Below are positions 54,345 to 62,920 of a stretch of 64,000 bases of DNA, piece by piece. The stretch lies in NCBI GenBank assembly GCA_945288535.1, contig CALYQQ010000009.1:62001-126000 (forward strand), given 5' to 3'. Source of the DNA: an uncultured Enterobacterales bacterium. GTDB taxonomy: Bacteria > Pseudomonadota > Gammaproteobacteria > Enterobacterales > CALYQQ01. The position numbers and the translations under genes were made by a program. Under the pieces are notes generated by a model. The model was not told where the DNA came from. It ran no database searches and saw only the letters and a program-made list of their open reading frames with translations. Positions within the stretch are counted from its first letter, which is position 1, and every line of letters starts with the position of its first letter.

Positions 54345-56480
54345 CTATTGTTTGTCAGAAATTAATAAAGCAGATAAATCAATAATCCTGTCTGCGCTAT
54401 CAATTGTTGATTGTCGGTGAGCAACAATAATACGGGTGATCTTTAATGCATTAATTGAAGCATTTATGATCATTTCATTATCAACGTCAAGATGACTTGT
54501 GGCTTCATCTAAAAAGAGTATTGCAGGACGACGATAAAGTGCTCTAGCCAATAACAAACGTTGTTTTTGTCCGCCGGATAGACTTCCCCCCAATTCACTC
54601 AATAATGTTTCATAACCCATTGCCAATTGCATGATTTCGCTGTGTAAATTAACTAATTTGCTACAGTGAATGATCCGTTCGCTGTCATGATGTTCATCAA
54701 AGCTGGCAATATTATCTGCAATAGATCCAGCAAAAAGTTTATCTTCTTGTAAAACACATGCAATATATCGACGATAATTATTTAATCCCAATTGATGAAT
54801 ATCACATCCATTAAGTAAAACACTTCCTCGTGTCGGTACTAATAAACCAGCCATAATCTTAAGTAATGTTGTTTTCCCTATACCAGAAGGACCTATAATA
54901 GCGACGCTTTCGCCAGAATGAATAACAAAATGTAAACGCCGAAATAGTGCTGGTGTAAAACTATCGTATTGAAACATTAAATTTTCGACAGTAAGTGTTG
55001 CTTGTTGATGAATATCTACTATAGAGCTGGTGGGTTTATTTTCTTCAGGATCTGTAAGTACAATGTCTGCTAGACGCTCACTATGTAATGATAAAATACG
55101 CAATTGCAATGCTAAATTAATTAAGTTAGCCGCACGATCTGAAAATTGTCCTCGATAAGCATTAAAAGCAACAAACATTCCTAGTGTCATATTTTCACTT
55201 ATGATCATTACAGCACCTAACCAAAGAACAATAATTTGGCCACATGCACCGATTAACGCATTTGTTCCACTAAACATCATATCGAGTTTTTGTTGTCGAA
55301 TTGACGCATTAGCAGCATCAATATTTAAATTAAACCACTGACCGCCACGTTGCGGTAATAACCCCAGTGCTTTTACAGTGGCTATTCCATAAAGGGTTTC
55401 CATAAAATGAGAATTAGCACTTGCATTTTTAACAATAAACTCTTCTGAAAGTTGTCGATAATAGGGATAAGTAAATAAGCGTAGCAATAGATAAGCGCAG
55501 GTAAAACCTAGTACAACCCAAATTAACCAATTACCGTATAGGATCATCATACATAACAATCCAATTAACATGATAAGATCAATTATACCACTGATAATAT
55601 TTCCTGTTAGTGTTGTCCTAATATTATCTAATGATAAAAATCGTGATTGTATATCACCTAATTTTCTTTTTTCGAAATAAACTAAAGGCAATTTTAATAA
55701 ATGACTAAATAGACTTGATTTCCATTGCAAACTGATCAATGTTGTCATCATTAATGCTGTCCATGAACGCAACATGCTTGCAAAAGTACGAAATAAAATA
55801 AAAAACAGCAATCCGATACAAATCAGTGACAATAAATCATTATCAGCAGCATGTATTACATGATCCATAACTAATTGCATACCAACCGGTATTAATAAAC
55901 TAATAAATTCAATCAATAGTGATAAGCAGAATATTTTCGAAAGTGCTGTCCATAATCCTTGTACATTCTTTAACATAGACCAAAGGTTCAGCTGCTGACG
56001 TTGTTTAATGGGCTGAAAAGCAGTCGTTGGCCATAATTCTAATGCGACACCGGTAAAATGTTGTGATAACTGATTTAAAGATAATCGTTTTTTACCGGAT
56101 GCGGGATCATTAATAATACCTCGTTTACCTGAGATCTTAACTAAAACAACAAAATGATTCATATTCCAATGTAAAATACAAGGCAATTTCAGTTGAGTAA
56201 GTTCCTCCATATCTAGCGATAAAGCTCTTGTTTGCATATTCAAACATTCAGCACATCGTATAATATCCTGTAATTTTGCACCTTGTGCTGAAAAGTTAAA
56301 TTGCTGACGCAAATAAAATAGATCAATATCCATACCATAATAACGGCAGATCATAGCCAGTGATGCTAAACCGCATTCAGAGGCTTCTGTTTGAATTGTT
56401 AATGGTACACTATGCCAGAAAGAAAAATCTAACATCGATAGTAATGATGAGAGGTTATTTGGCTTCATAAATTGGGCCAC
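54345..56480 (-). CDS. Peptidase C39-containing ABC transporter (CvaB-type), copy 1
   Basis: A 711-aa inner membrane exporter that cuts double-glycine leaders and pumps the peptide out. The N-terminal C39 domain has its catalytic Cys in QTEASECGLASLAM (about 36), His in LHWNMNHFVVL and Asp in INDPASG. Six membrane helices span about 170-440. The ATPase has Walker A GPSGIGKTT (about 533), signature LSGGQKQRLLLARAL and Walker B ILFLDEATSHLD. It overlaps the HlyD gene by 26 nt; a start at the ATG at 56468 is also possible. It is fed by the precursor at 57880-58113. Confidence 0.93.
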   Translation of the reverse strand: MAQFMKPNNLSSLLSMLDFSFWHSVPLTIQTEASECGLASLAMICRYYGMDIDLFYLRQQFNFSAQGAKLQDIIRCAECLNMQTRALSLDMEELTQLKLPCILHWNMNHFVVLVKISGKRGIINDPASGKKRLSLNQLSQHFTGVALELWPTTAFQPIKQRQQLNLWSMLKNVQGLWTALSKIFCLSLLIEFISLLIPVGMQLVMDHVIHAADNDLLSLICIGLLFFILFRTFASMLRSWTALMMTTLISLQWKSSLFSHLLKLPLVYFEKRKLGDIQSRFLSLDNIRTTLTGNIISGIIDLIMLIGLLCMMILYGNWLIWVVLGFTCAYLLLRLFTYPYYRQLSEEFIVKNASANSHFMETLYGIATVKALGLLPQRGGQWFNLNIDAANASIRQQKLDMMFSGTNALIGACGQIIVLWLGAVMIISENMTLGMFVAFNAYRGQFSDRAANLINLALQLRILSLHSERLADIVLTDPEENKPTSSIVDIHQQATLTVENLMFQYDSFTPALFRRLHFVIHSGESVAIIGPSGIGKTTLLKIMAGLLVPTRGSVLLNGCDIHQLGLNNYRRYIACVLQEDKLFAGSIADNIASFDEHHDSERIIHCSKLVNLHSEIMQLAMGYETLLSELGGSLSGGQKQRLLLARALYRRPAILFLDEATSHLDVDNEMIINASINALKITRIIVAHRQSTIDSADRIIDLSALLISDKQ

Positions 56481-57747
56481 TTATGCTCTTACTTATCCGA
56501 TAAAAAGGGGTAAACATCCATTGATATAATGGCCTATTATCCAAAAAAAGGGTTGATTGCAATGTCATACCACTTGATAGATTTAAAGGCTTATCACTAT
56601 CAATTAACCGGGGAATCGATAAACTGATAATTGCTTTATAATAATTCATATTTGTTTGTCCATTTACACCATGTGGCGCACTTCCATAGTGATTAAGTTC
56701 TTGTTTTGAAACAGGAACAGATGAAACAGAAATAATTTTACCGGCAAACTGGCCAAACTTTTCATAAGGAAAGGCGTCATAACGAATATTAATATCATCT
56801 CCTGCATTTACGTAGGCGATACTGGTATTTGGCAACCATAATACCGCATAATAATGATTATCTTTTTGAGGCAAAATTTGCAACAAACTATCGCCTATAT
56901 TGACCATTTGTCCTACCGTTACACTTAATGACTCTACTTTTCCTTCACTCGGCGAGCTAATCACAATAGAATCATTTGCTGTAATTTCTAATAATTGTTT
57001 TTGCAATTCATAACGTCGATATTCATGTTGTAAAAGCTGATCACCAAATTTTAATTCCAATGCGGTTAATTCACTTGTTAAATTAGTAATTTGCAATTCT
57101 TCTTGAATTAGCTGGGAATAGAAATTTTGATGTGTATTTTGTTGCTGCTGATATAAGTACTGCTGATAATTAAAATCATCTTTTCTCACCAACCCTTTTT
57201 TTAAAAAAGTTTTATATTCATTAATATTTTTACTTAATCGTTTTAATTCATTAGATGAATGATTAAGGAGTTGTTGTGTTTTTTGATACATCTCCTGGTG
57301 CTTATTTAATTGAATTTTAGTATTTTCTAATGCATTACGTTTGTTTTTCTCCATTAGTTCGATCAAATTTTCAACTTGGCTAAGTTGATTTTTAATAACA
57401 TTTACCATATTTTGACTGACGTTACCTTGCTGTGTAATACGACTCACGTCGATCCGATAAAGTGGTGTTCCTTGTTTTATAATATCTCCAATACTCACTA
57501 ATAATTCAGTAATATATCCTTGCTGAGGTGCATAGACATTTATTGGTTGATAATAAGTAATAACTTCGCCTTGTACCTGGCTACGACGATTATAATGAGT
57601 AAGTAAAATTAAACTTATAAGTCCAATAACAAAAGATAAGGCAATACCGTTAATAACATAACTTGGAAAAAACGTAGTAATCAAAGCGGTACCACTCCAG
57701 CGTTGATTATTATATTGAAAAACATCCCTAAATGGCGATTTATCCAT
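56455..57747 (-). CDS. HlyD-family adaptor (CvaA-type), copy 1
   Basis: A 430-aa membrane fusion protein like CvaA of colicin V. One N-terminal helix (about 30-50), a lipoyl half (VYAPQQGYITELLVSIGD), a long coiled coil (about 115-240) rich in Q, N and L, then the second lipoyl half (ISSPSEGKVESLSVTVGQMVNIGDSLLQI) and a C-terminal domain ending close to PFYRISKS. It bridges the ABC exporter to an outer membrane channel such as TolC. Its 3' end overlaps the ABC gene. It is paralogous to the second adaptor at 61309-62616. Confidence 0.92.
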   Translation of the reverse strand: MDKSPFRDVFQYNNQRWSGTALITTFFPSYVINGIALSFVIGLISLILLTHYNRRSQVQGEVITYYQPINVYAPQQGYITELLVSIGDIIKQGTPLYRIDVSRITQQGNVSQNMVNVIKNQLSQVENLIELMEKNKRNALENTKIQLNKHQEMYQKTQQLLNHSSNELKRLSKNINEYKTFLKKGLVRKDDFNYQQYLYQQQQNTHQNFYSQLIQEELQITNLTSELTALELKFGDQLLQHEYRRYELQKQLLEITANDSIVISSPSEGKVESLSVTVGQMVNIGDSLLQILPQKDNHYYAVLWLPNTSIAYVNAGDDINIRYDAFPYEKFGQFAGKIISVSSVPVSKQELNHYGSAPHGVNGQTNMNYYKAIISLSIPRLIDSDKPLNLSSGMTLQSTLFLDNRPLYQWMFTPFYRISKSISGPIYEAK

Positions 57748-57774
57748 AATAATTACATAGTGTATTTATTAAAC

Positions 57775-57818
57775 AAAAAGGCTTATTAATCTAATAATGC
57801 AATTAAATAAGCCTTTTT
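57775..57818 (-). terminator. Strong hairpin between precursor 1 and its exporter
   Basis: Perfect 13-bp stem AAAAAGGCTTATT (57775-57787) with AATAAGCCTTTTT (57806-57818). On the minus strand it ends in GCCTTTTTGTTT. It lies 60 nt after the precursor stop and 28 nt before the adaptor start, so it should reduce read-through into the exporter, the usual way to keep precursor RNA in excess. Confidence 0.85.
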
Positions 57819-57879
57819 ACCAAAAAAGATAAATTATTTATTGTCGATCTATATAAACTTATTTAACCAATAAATTATC

Positions 57880-58113
57880 TTATTTAAATAGACTTACATG
57901 AATACCAATTGGCTTTATTGAAATATCTAAAGCTGGATCAGCGGTATTTATAGAAATATTACAATCTAAATTATCCAAGAAAGAACAAAAATCAGGTAAT
58001 GCTATCGGATTAACTATTTTAGGTTGATCATTTATTGGATAGGTTTCAACTAAATCTAAAGTTAAACAAGCACCTGATACAGTATTCATTTCTAATTCAT
58101 TTAATTCTCTCAT
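57880..58113 (-). CDS. ColV-type bacteriocin/microcin precursor
   Basis: A 77-aa peptide with a classic 15-residue double-glycine-type leader, MRELNELEMNTVSGA, matching the layout of the colicin V leader (L at -12, E at -8, V at -4, G-A at -2/-1). The core would be 62 residues with three cysteines (C16, C43, C51), acidic overall, with a hydrophobic tail ending SLFK. A very strong SD (GGGAGG) precedes the ATG. It sits upstream of the CvaA/CvaB-like pair on the same strand. No homologous mature bacteriocin is recognised, and no immunity gene is visible nearby. Antibacterial function is inference. Confidence 0.82.
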   Translation of the reverse strand: MRELNELEMNTVSGACLTLDLVETYPINDQPKIVNPIALPDFCSFLDNLDCNISINTADPALDISIKPIGIHVSLFK

Positions 58114-59216
58114 TAATAACCTCCCTAGAAATTTAATATAAATAAAAAATCACTTGTGATGCGTATACGCATGGTTACTATAATTAATTAACTATATTTT
58201 TCAACATATATTTAATTATAATATTTTTACTTGTTTTACTTAAATTAAATATTAATTTAATATATTCAACATTAATGATTTATATTGATTTCAAATTAAA
58301 AAAATTAATGAGTAACATAATATAATTTAGTTATAATATTTATTTATCTAGAATAACAGTAGGCTAGAAACTTAGCCTAAAAAAGGATGCTTAACTTATT
58401 TATCATTGGCCATTTAATTATAAAGTTAAATATAGTATTTATTATAGGATATATAGTAGTAGCTATATCTTATAAAAATTAACTTATCTAAATATATGGT
58501 TTATCTTAGTTAAAGAATTTTATTTTACATACTGTACTTCAACCTTTATTTAATTTTAAATTAAAAATAATATAATTTAATTTTTTATATTATTAATAGT
58601 TAAAATAAAAAATAGCTAATATAAAAACATGATAAAATAATTACTTAAAAAATATTAAACTTAATTATAAAAAATATAATTAAATTTATAAAGATAATAA
58701 TAAATAAAAATACTTTTTATTTTTAAAAAATAATGAATATGGCAATGATTATAGGAATATTAATAAAAAAAACTATCAGTAAAATTTTTAAAAAAATAGA
58801 TTTAAAATAGGATAAATTTAATACGTAGAAATAACAGATGTTACAATTAATCCTATCAACTATTTTAGTCTTTATTTACTAAACTCATGTGCAATTATTG
58901 CTTATGTTAAAGATGAACTAAATCTATTCCTTATCCTACTCTAAAAAATAAGAAAACCCAAATTTTTTAATATTAATATAAATATTATCATAGTAAAAAT
59001 AATGTGATAGATGTAATAAACTATTTTATAGTATAACTATTTTGTAAAAAATAATTAAGCAATAATTGAATTAAACTTAAGAAAAAATAAGTAATAACCC
59101 ATCAATTGAAGATTAATAGCTTAGCTTAATTTTTATATTATAGAAACAGTATTTATATTAATCATATAGTATGTTCAATAAAGAGCAACATACTATGTTA
59201 TATAATTACGTAAATA
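58114..59216. other. 1.1-kb AT-rich spacer between the two export cassettes
   Basis: Nearly 85% A+T. I searched both strands for an immunity gene or second precursor next to the microcin gene and found only fragments under 30 codons. The left end holds the promoter of precursor 1. Confidence 0.5.
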
Positions 59217-61322
59217 TTATTTATTTAAAGATAATGTAACCACTCTATCAGCAGATGCTATTGTTGACTGTCTGTGGGCAATAATAACTCTAGTAATAGA
59301 TAAAGCTGAAATGGCAGAGTTAATTATATGCTCATTGTCACTATCTAGATGACTTGTTGCTTCATCCATAAATAAAATGCCAGGTTGGCGATAAAGTGCT
59401 CTTGCAATAAGTAAACGTTGTTTTTGCCCACCCGATAGCGTTCCACCTAACTCACTTAGTAATGTATTATATTTCATTGGAAATTTCATAATATCCTGAT
59501 GAATATTACTCAATACAGCGCATTTTTCTATCAACTCCTGGTCCCAACTAGCAGAAAATCCGGCTATATTTTCTGCTATTGTTCCAGAAAATAATTTGTC
59601 ATCTTGCAATACGCAGGCAATATTATTACGGTAGTTATTTAATCCTAATGTTCTAATATCAATGCCATTAAATATTATTACTCCTTTCATAGGCTGTAAT
59701 AATCCTGACATTAGTTTCATTAGCGTTGTTTTCCCTACACCGGATGGACCAATAATGGCAATACTTTCACCAGCATTAATCTGCAAACTAAAATCTGCTA
59801 TTATAGGTTTGCTATAGGTATCATATGAAAATGAAATATTTTTGACCTCTAATGAAGCACCCTTATTATCTAAATTTATTTTAGGTAATAATTCTTTTTG
59901 TTCTTCTTGCTGTGTTAAAACAATGTCTGAAAGACGTTCATTATGTATTGATAAAAGTCTAAACTGCAATAATACATCAATTAGCATGCTTGCTCTTTCA
60001 GCAAACTGTCCCCGATAAGCATTAAAAGCAATAAACATTCCTATAGTCATAGCGTCATTTATAACTTGGTTTGTCGCTAGCCACAAAATAGTAATTTGCT
60101 CAATTGTTGAAATGAAAACATTAGTGCCTTGAAAGAAGGTATCAAATTTTTCAATCTTAATTCTGGAGTTTATCGCATCGATATTAAGATTTAACCAATG
60201 CTGGGTTCTGTTTTCCGTATTACCTAGTGATTTAAGCGTACTAATACCATATAGTGTTTCCATAAAGTGAGAATTTGCTATCGCTGATTTAACAATCTGT
60301 TCATGGGAAATTTGTGAATAGTAGTTATAAGTTACTACTCGTATAACTATATAAATCAACGTAAAACAAACGACTATCCAAAGTAGCCATCCTCCATATA
60401 ACAACATCATTATAAACACACAAATAATCATAACGCTATCGATGATACCTTTAACTAAAGTATCAGTGAATGTACTACGAATTAAATCTATTGAATTAAA
60501 TCGAGATTGAATATCACCGAGTTTTCTTTTTTCAAAATAAGCAAGAGGTAATTTCATTAAATAATCAAACAATCCCGTTTTCCACTGTACATCAATAATT
60601 GCACTCATCGTGATTGATAACCATGAACGAATTAATCCTGTAAAAGATCGAAAAATAGAAAAAGATATTAATCCTAAACAAATCAATAGTAATAAATCAT
60701 TATCTTTAGAAATAACGACATGATCCATCACTAATTGCGTGCCAATAGGTATAAGCAGATTTAAAATTTCAACAATAGTTGAAAGAATAAATAATTTAAG
60801 TAAAAATTTATTTATACCTTTTATATTCTTAAAAAGTTCGCTAACTTTAATTCTATCTTTCTCATTTTTCTTTATAAAGTGACTGTCGGGCCAGAATTCT
60901 AAAGCAACACCAGTGAAATGAGATGACATTTCTTTCAAGTTTAAAACTCGATGTCCAAATGCAGGATCATGTATAATAAATCGGTTACGCTTAACTTTTA
61001 CTAAAACAACAAAATGATTCATATTCCAATGTAAAATGCAAGGTAAATTTAGTTGAGATAATTCATCCATATCTAGGCTTAATATCCGAGCTTTTAGATT
61101 TAACTGATGTCCAATCTCTATTAGTGAAGGAATAGTTGTCCCATTAGTGGATATATTAACTCGTTGACGTAGTGTGAGAAGATCAATTTTTAATCCATAA
61201 TAATAAGATATCATAACAAGGCAGGCCAGACCGCACTCAGCAACTTCACTTTGAAGAACTTGTGGTATCTTTCGCATAATTCCTAAATCTAATTTATTAA
61301 CAAATTCTTCAAGCATCCTCAT
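59217..61322 (-). CDS. Peptidase C39-containing ABC transporter (CvaB-type), copy 2
   Basis: A 701-aa paralogue of copy 1, with all active parts: C39 Cys in QSEVAECGLACLVM (about 30), His in LHWNMNHFVVL, Asp in IHDPAFG; six helices at about 165-435; Walker A GPSGVGKTT, signature LSGGQKQRLLIARAL and Walker B ILFMDEATSHLD. It overlaps the HlyD gene by 14 nt; M3 (61316) is an alternative start. It lies downstream of the dynobactin-like precursor and its maturase, so it is the likely exporter for that peptide. Confidence 0.93.
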   Translation of the reverse strand: MRMLEEFVNKLDLGIMRKIPQVLQSEVAECGLACLVMISYYYGLKIDLLTLRQRVNISTNGTTIPSLIEIGHQLNLKARILSLDMDELSQLNLPCILHWNMNHFVVLVKVKRNRFIIHDPAFGHRVLNLKEMSSHFTGVALEFWPDSHFIKKNEKDRIKVSELFKNIKGINKFLLKLFILSTIVEILNLLIPIGTQLVMDHVVISKDNDLLLLICLGLISFSIFRSFTGLIRSWLSITMSAIIDVQWKTGLFDYLMKLPLAYFEKRKLGDIQSRFNSIDLIRSTFTDTLVKGIIDSVMIICVFIMMLLYGGWLLWIVVCFTLIYIVIRVVTYNYYSQISHEQIVKSAIANSHFMETLYGISTLKSLGNTENRTQHWLNLNIDAINSRIKIEKFDTFFQGTNVFISTIEQITILWLATNQVINDAMTIGMFIAFNAYRGQFAERASMLIDVLLQFRLLSIHNERLSDIVLTQQEEQKELLPKINLDNKGASLEVKNISFSYDTYSKPIIADFSLQINAGESIAIIGPSGVGKTTLMKLMSGLLQPMKGVIIFNGIDIRTLGLNNYRNNIACVLQDDKLFSGTIAENIAGFSASWDQELIEKCAVLSNIHQDIMKFPMKYNTLLSELGGTLSGGQKQRLLIARALYRQPGILFMDEATSHLDSDNEHIINSAISALSITRVIIAHRQSTIASADRVVTLSLNK

Positions 61323-62616
61323 CTATCTCCCGCGGTAAGGCTAAACTCTTTTTAATCATGTAAAAAGGAGTAAAAATCCATTCATATAAAGGTCTAGTCT
61401 CAAGAAAAACAGTGGTTTCGGCTTTCATCCCATTGACAATAAACAGGTTTTTATCTTGATATTTGAAGCTAGAATCTGCTAATGACGCAGTTACCTTATA
61501 ATAAGACTCTTGCGGTGAGGGGGCTAACATAAGAGGCGAATTATTATAACTCGATAATTCTTGTTTCGACGCTGAAACAGAGGAAATTGCAATAATACGA
61601 CCAACAAATTGACCAAATTTTTGATAAGGAAAAGCATCATAACGTATATTGATTAAATCATTAACTTTAATATAAGGGATACTGTTATTAGGTAACCAAA
61701 ATACTAATTGGTATTCACGATTTATACCTAAGCTAAGTTGGGCAAGACTGTCGCCAATATTAACCATCTGCCCAGGTGTCACACTTAATGATTCAATTTT
61801 TCCATCATTTGGAGCAGTAATAAACATCGAATGCTCTAACTCCAAATTAGCTAACTTTATTGTTAATTCAGCTTGCTGATATCTGTACTCATCTATTTGA
61901 TTATCAAAATCAATAGGCGCCGTAATTAACTCCGTTTTTAATTTTTCTACTGCTAAATCTAACTGTATTTTTTGAGTTAATAGATTCTGAAATACACTTT
62001 GTTGTTGATATAATAAATTATTTTGGTAAACAAATTGTTCTTTGGTAATTAATCTTCTTTTGTAATAACCATGATATGATGCCGCATTTTTTTTCAAGAG
62101 ATCCATGCCATCTTTAGCTTCATTTAATAAACTATCTGTAACAAGCTTAGATTGAACATATTGCTCTAACTGCAATTTAAGATTATTTATTGTTTCTTCT
62201 TTATTTTTCAGTAACTTAGCAATAATCGAGTCAACTATTTCTTTTTGATCTCTAACTAAGTTATGTGAACTAATATTTACATTTCCCGAGTCAGTTATTT
62301 TGCTAAAATCAATTTTATATAATTTATCTCCTTTTTTCACTATATCAGCCGGTTTGACATATAGCTCAGAAATAATACCTGTTTTAGTTGAAAAGAGTGT
62401 CACAGGTTGAGGTGATGTAACAACTTCTCCGATTACTATTATTCTTCTTGTATAATTAGCGAAAAATATAAGTGTTACGATTAAAAGAAATATTATTGAA
62501 GAAAAAAAAATAATGACAAATAAAGGAATGTTAGGTGTGATTAAAGCTTGTCCTTTCCATTTGTTATTTCTATTATTAATAAATTTTTCTCTAAAAATAG
62601 ATTCCCTATTCTTCAT
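61309..62616 (-). CDS. HlyD-family adaptor (CvaA-type), copy 2
   Basis: A 435-aa adaptor paralogous to copy 1: helix at about 30-52, lipoyl half LFSTKTGIISELYVKPADIVKKGD, a long Lys- and Leu-rich coiled coil (about 115-250), second lipoyl half TAPNDGKIESLSVTPGQMVNIGDSLAQL and a conserved C-terminal part (RPLYEWIFTPFYMIKKSL). It couples the second C39 transporter to an outer membrane channel. The start lacks a strong SD. It lies 115 nt after the dynobactin-like gene, with a terminator hairpin between. Confidence 0.92.
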   Translation of the reverse strand: MKNRESIFREKFINNRNNKWKGQALITPNIPLFVIIFFSSIIFLLIVTLIFFANYTRRIIVIGEVVTSPQPVTLFSTKTGIISELYVKPADIVKKGDKLYKIDFSKITDSGNVNISSHNLVRDQKEIVDSIIAKLLKNKEETINNLKLQLEQYVQSKLVTDSLLNEAKDGMDLLKKNAASYHGYYKRRLITKEQFVYQNNLLYQQQSVFQNLLTQKIQLDLAVEKLKTELITAPIDFDNQIDEYRYQQAELTIKLANLELEHSMFITAPNDGKIESLSVTPGQMVNIGDSLAQLSLGINREYQLVFWLPNNSIPYIKVNDLINIRYDAFPYQKFGQFVGRIIAISSVSASKQELSSYNNSPLMLAPSPQESYYKVTASLADSSFKYQDKNLFIVNGMKAETTVFLETRPLYEWIFTPFYMIKKSLALPREIDEDA

Positions 62617-62662
62617 AATTATTTATCTCAAATAATATAATTTAGTTTTGCAGAATTACTAA

Positions 62663-62695
62663 AATCTCATATCTCTATTAATGAGATATGAGATT
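62663..62695 (-). terminator. Hairpin between the dynobactin-like gene and its exporter
   Basis: Perfect 13-bp stem AATCTCATATCTC/GAGATATGAGATT with a 7-nt loop; on the minus strand followed by TTAGTAATT. It occupies the same place as the hairpin in cassette 1, so both precursors are insulated from their exporters. Confidence 0.75.
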
Positions 62696-62731
62696 AAAAC
62701 TAATTAATACACTAATTATAAAAGAAAGAGA

Positions 62732-62908
62732 TTATCTAAAAGAATATCTATATACATTACCGTTCCATCTTGCTCTTATTAAATTTTGGCTTACTGCTTT
62801 ATTAAGTTGATCCGATTTGATAACACTTCCTTCTTCTGCTCCTATACTACCTCCAACACAATCAATAAGAGCACTATTCCACATCTTATCATTGGTTATA
62901 TCTTTCAT
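62732..62908 (-). CDS. Dynobactin-like RiPP precursor (putative BamA inhibitor)
   Basis: A 58-aa peptide absent from ordinary gene calls. A GGAG SD lies 7 nt before the ATG, and it starts 12 nt after the radical SAM stop. The C terminus reads WNGNVYRYSFR. Dynobactin A (Photorhabdus), as I remember it, is WNSNVHSYRF with a Trp1-Asn4 C-C ring and a His6-Tyr8 ring. Here W, N, N, V, Y and F match at positions 1, 2, 4, 5, 8 and 10; the ring-2 His is Tyr and one Arg is added after the Phe. The leader has a double-glycine site (IDCVGG, residues 15-20) that a C39 transporter could cut. DarA of darobactin is also 58 aa. Function is inferred from core similarity and context. Confidence 0.85.
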   Translation of the reverse strand: MKDITNDKMWNSALIDCVGGSIGAEEGSVIKSDQLNKAVSQNLIRARWNGNVYRYSFR

Positions 62909-62920
62909 AAGATCTCCAGT

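Noticed and set aside
58114-59216. Possible immunity gene beside the microcin precursor
   Set aside because: Only fragments under 30 codons without SD; no hydrophobic small protein could be supported.
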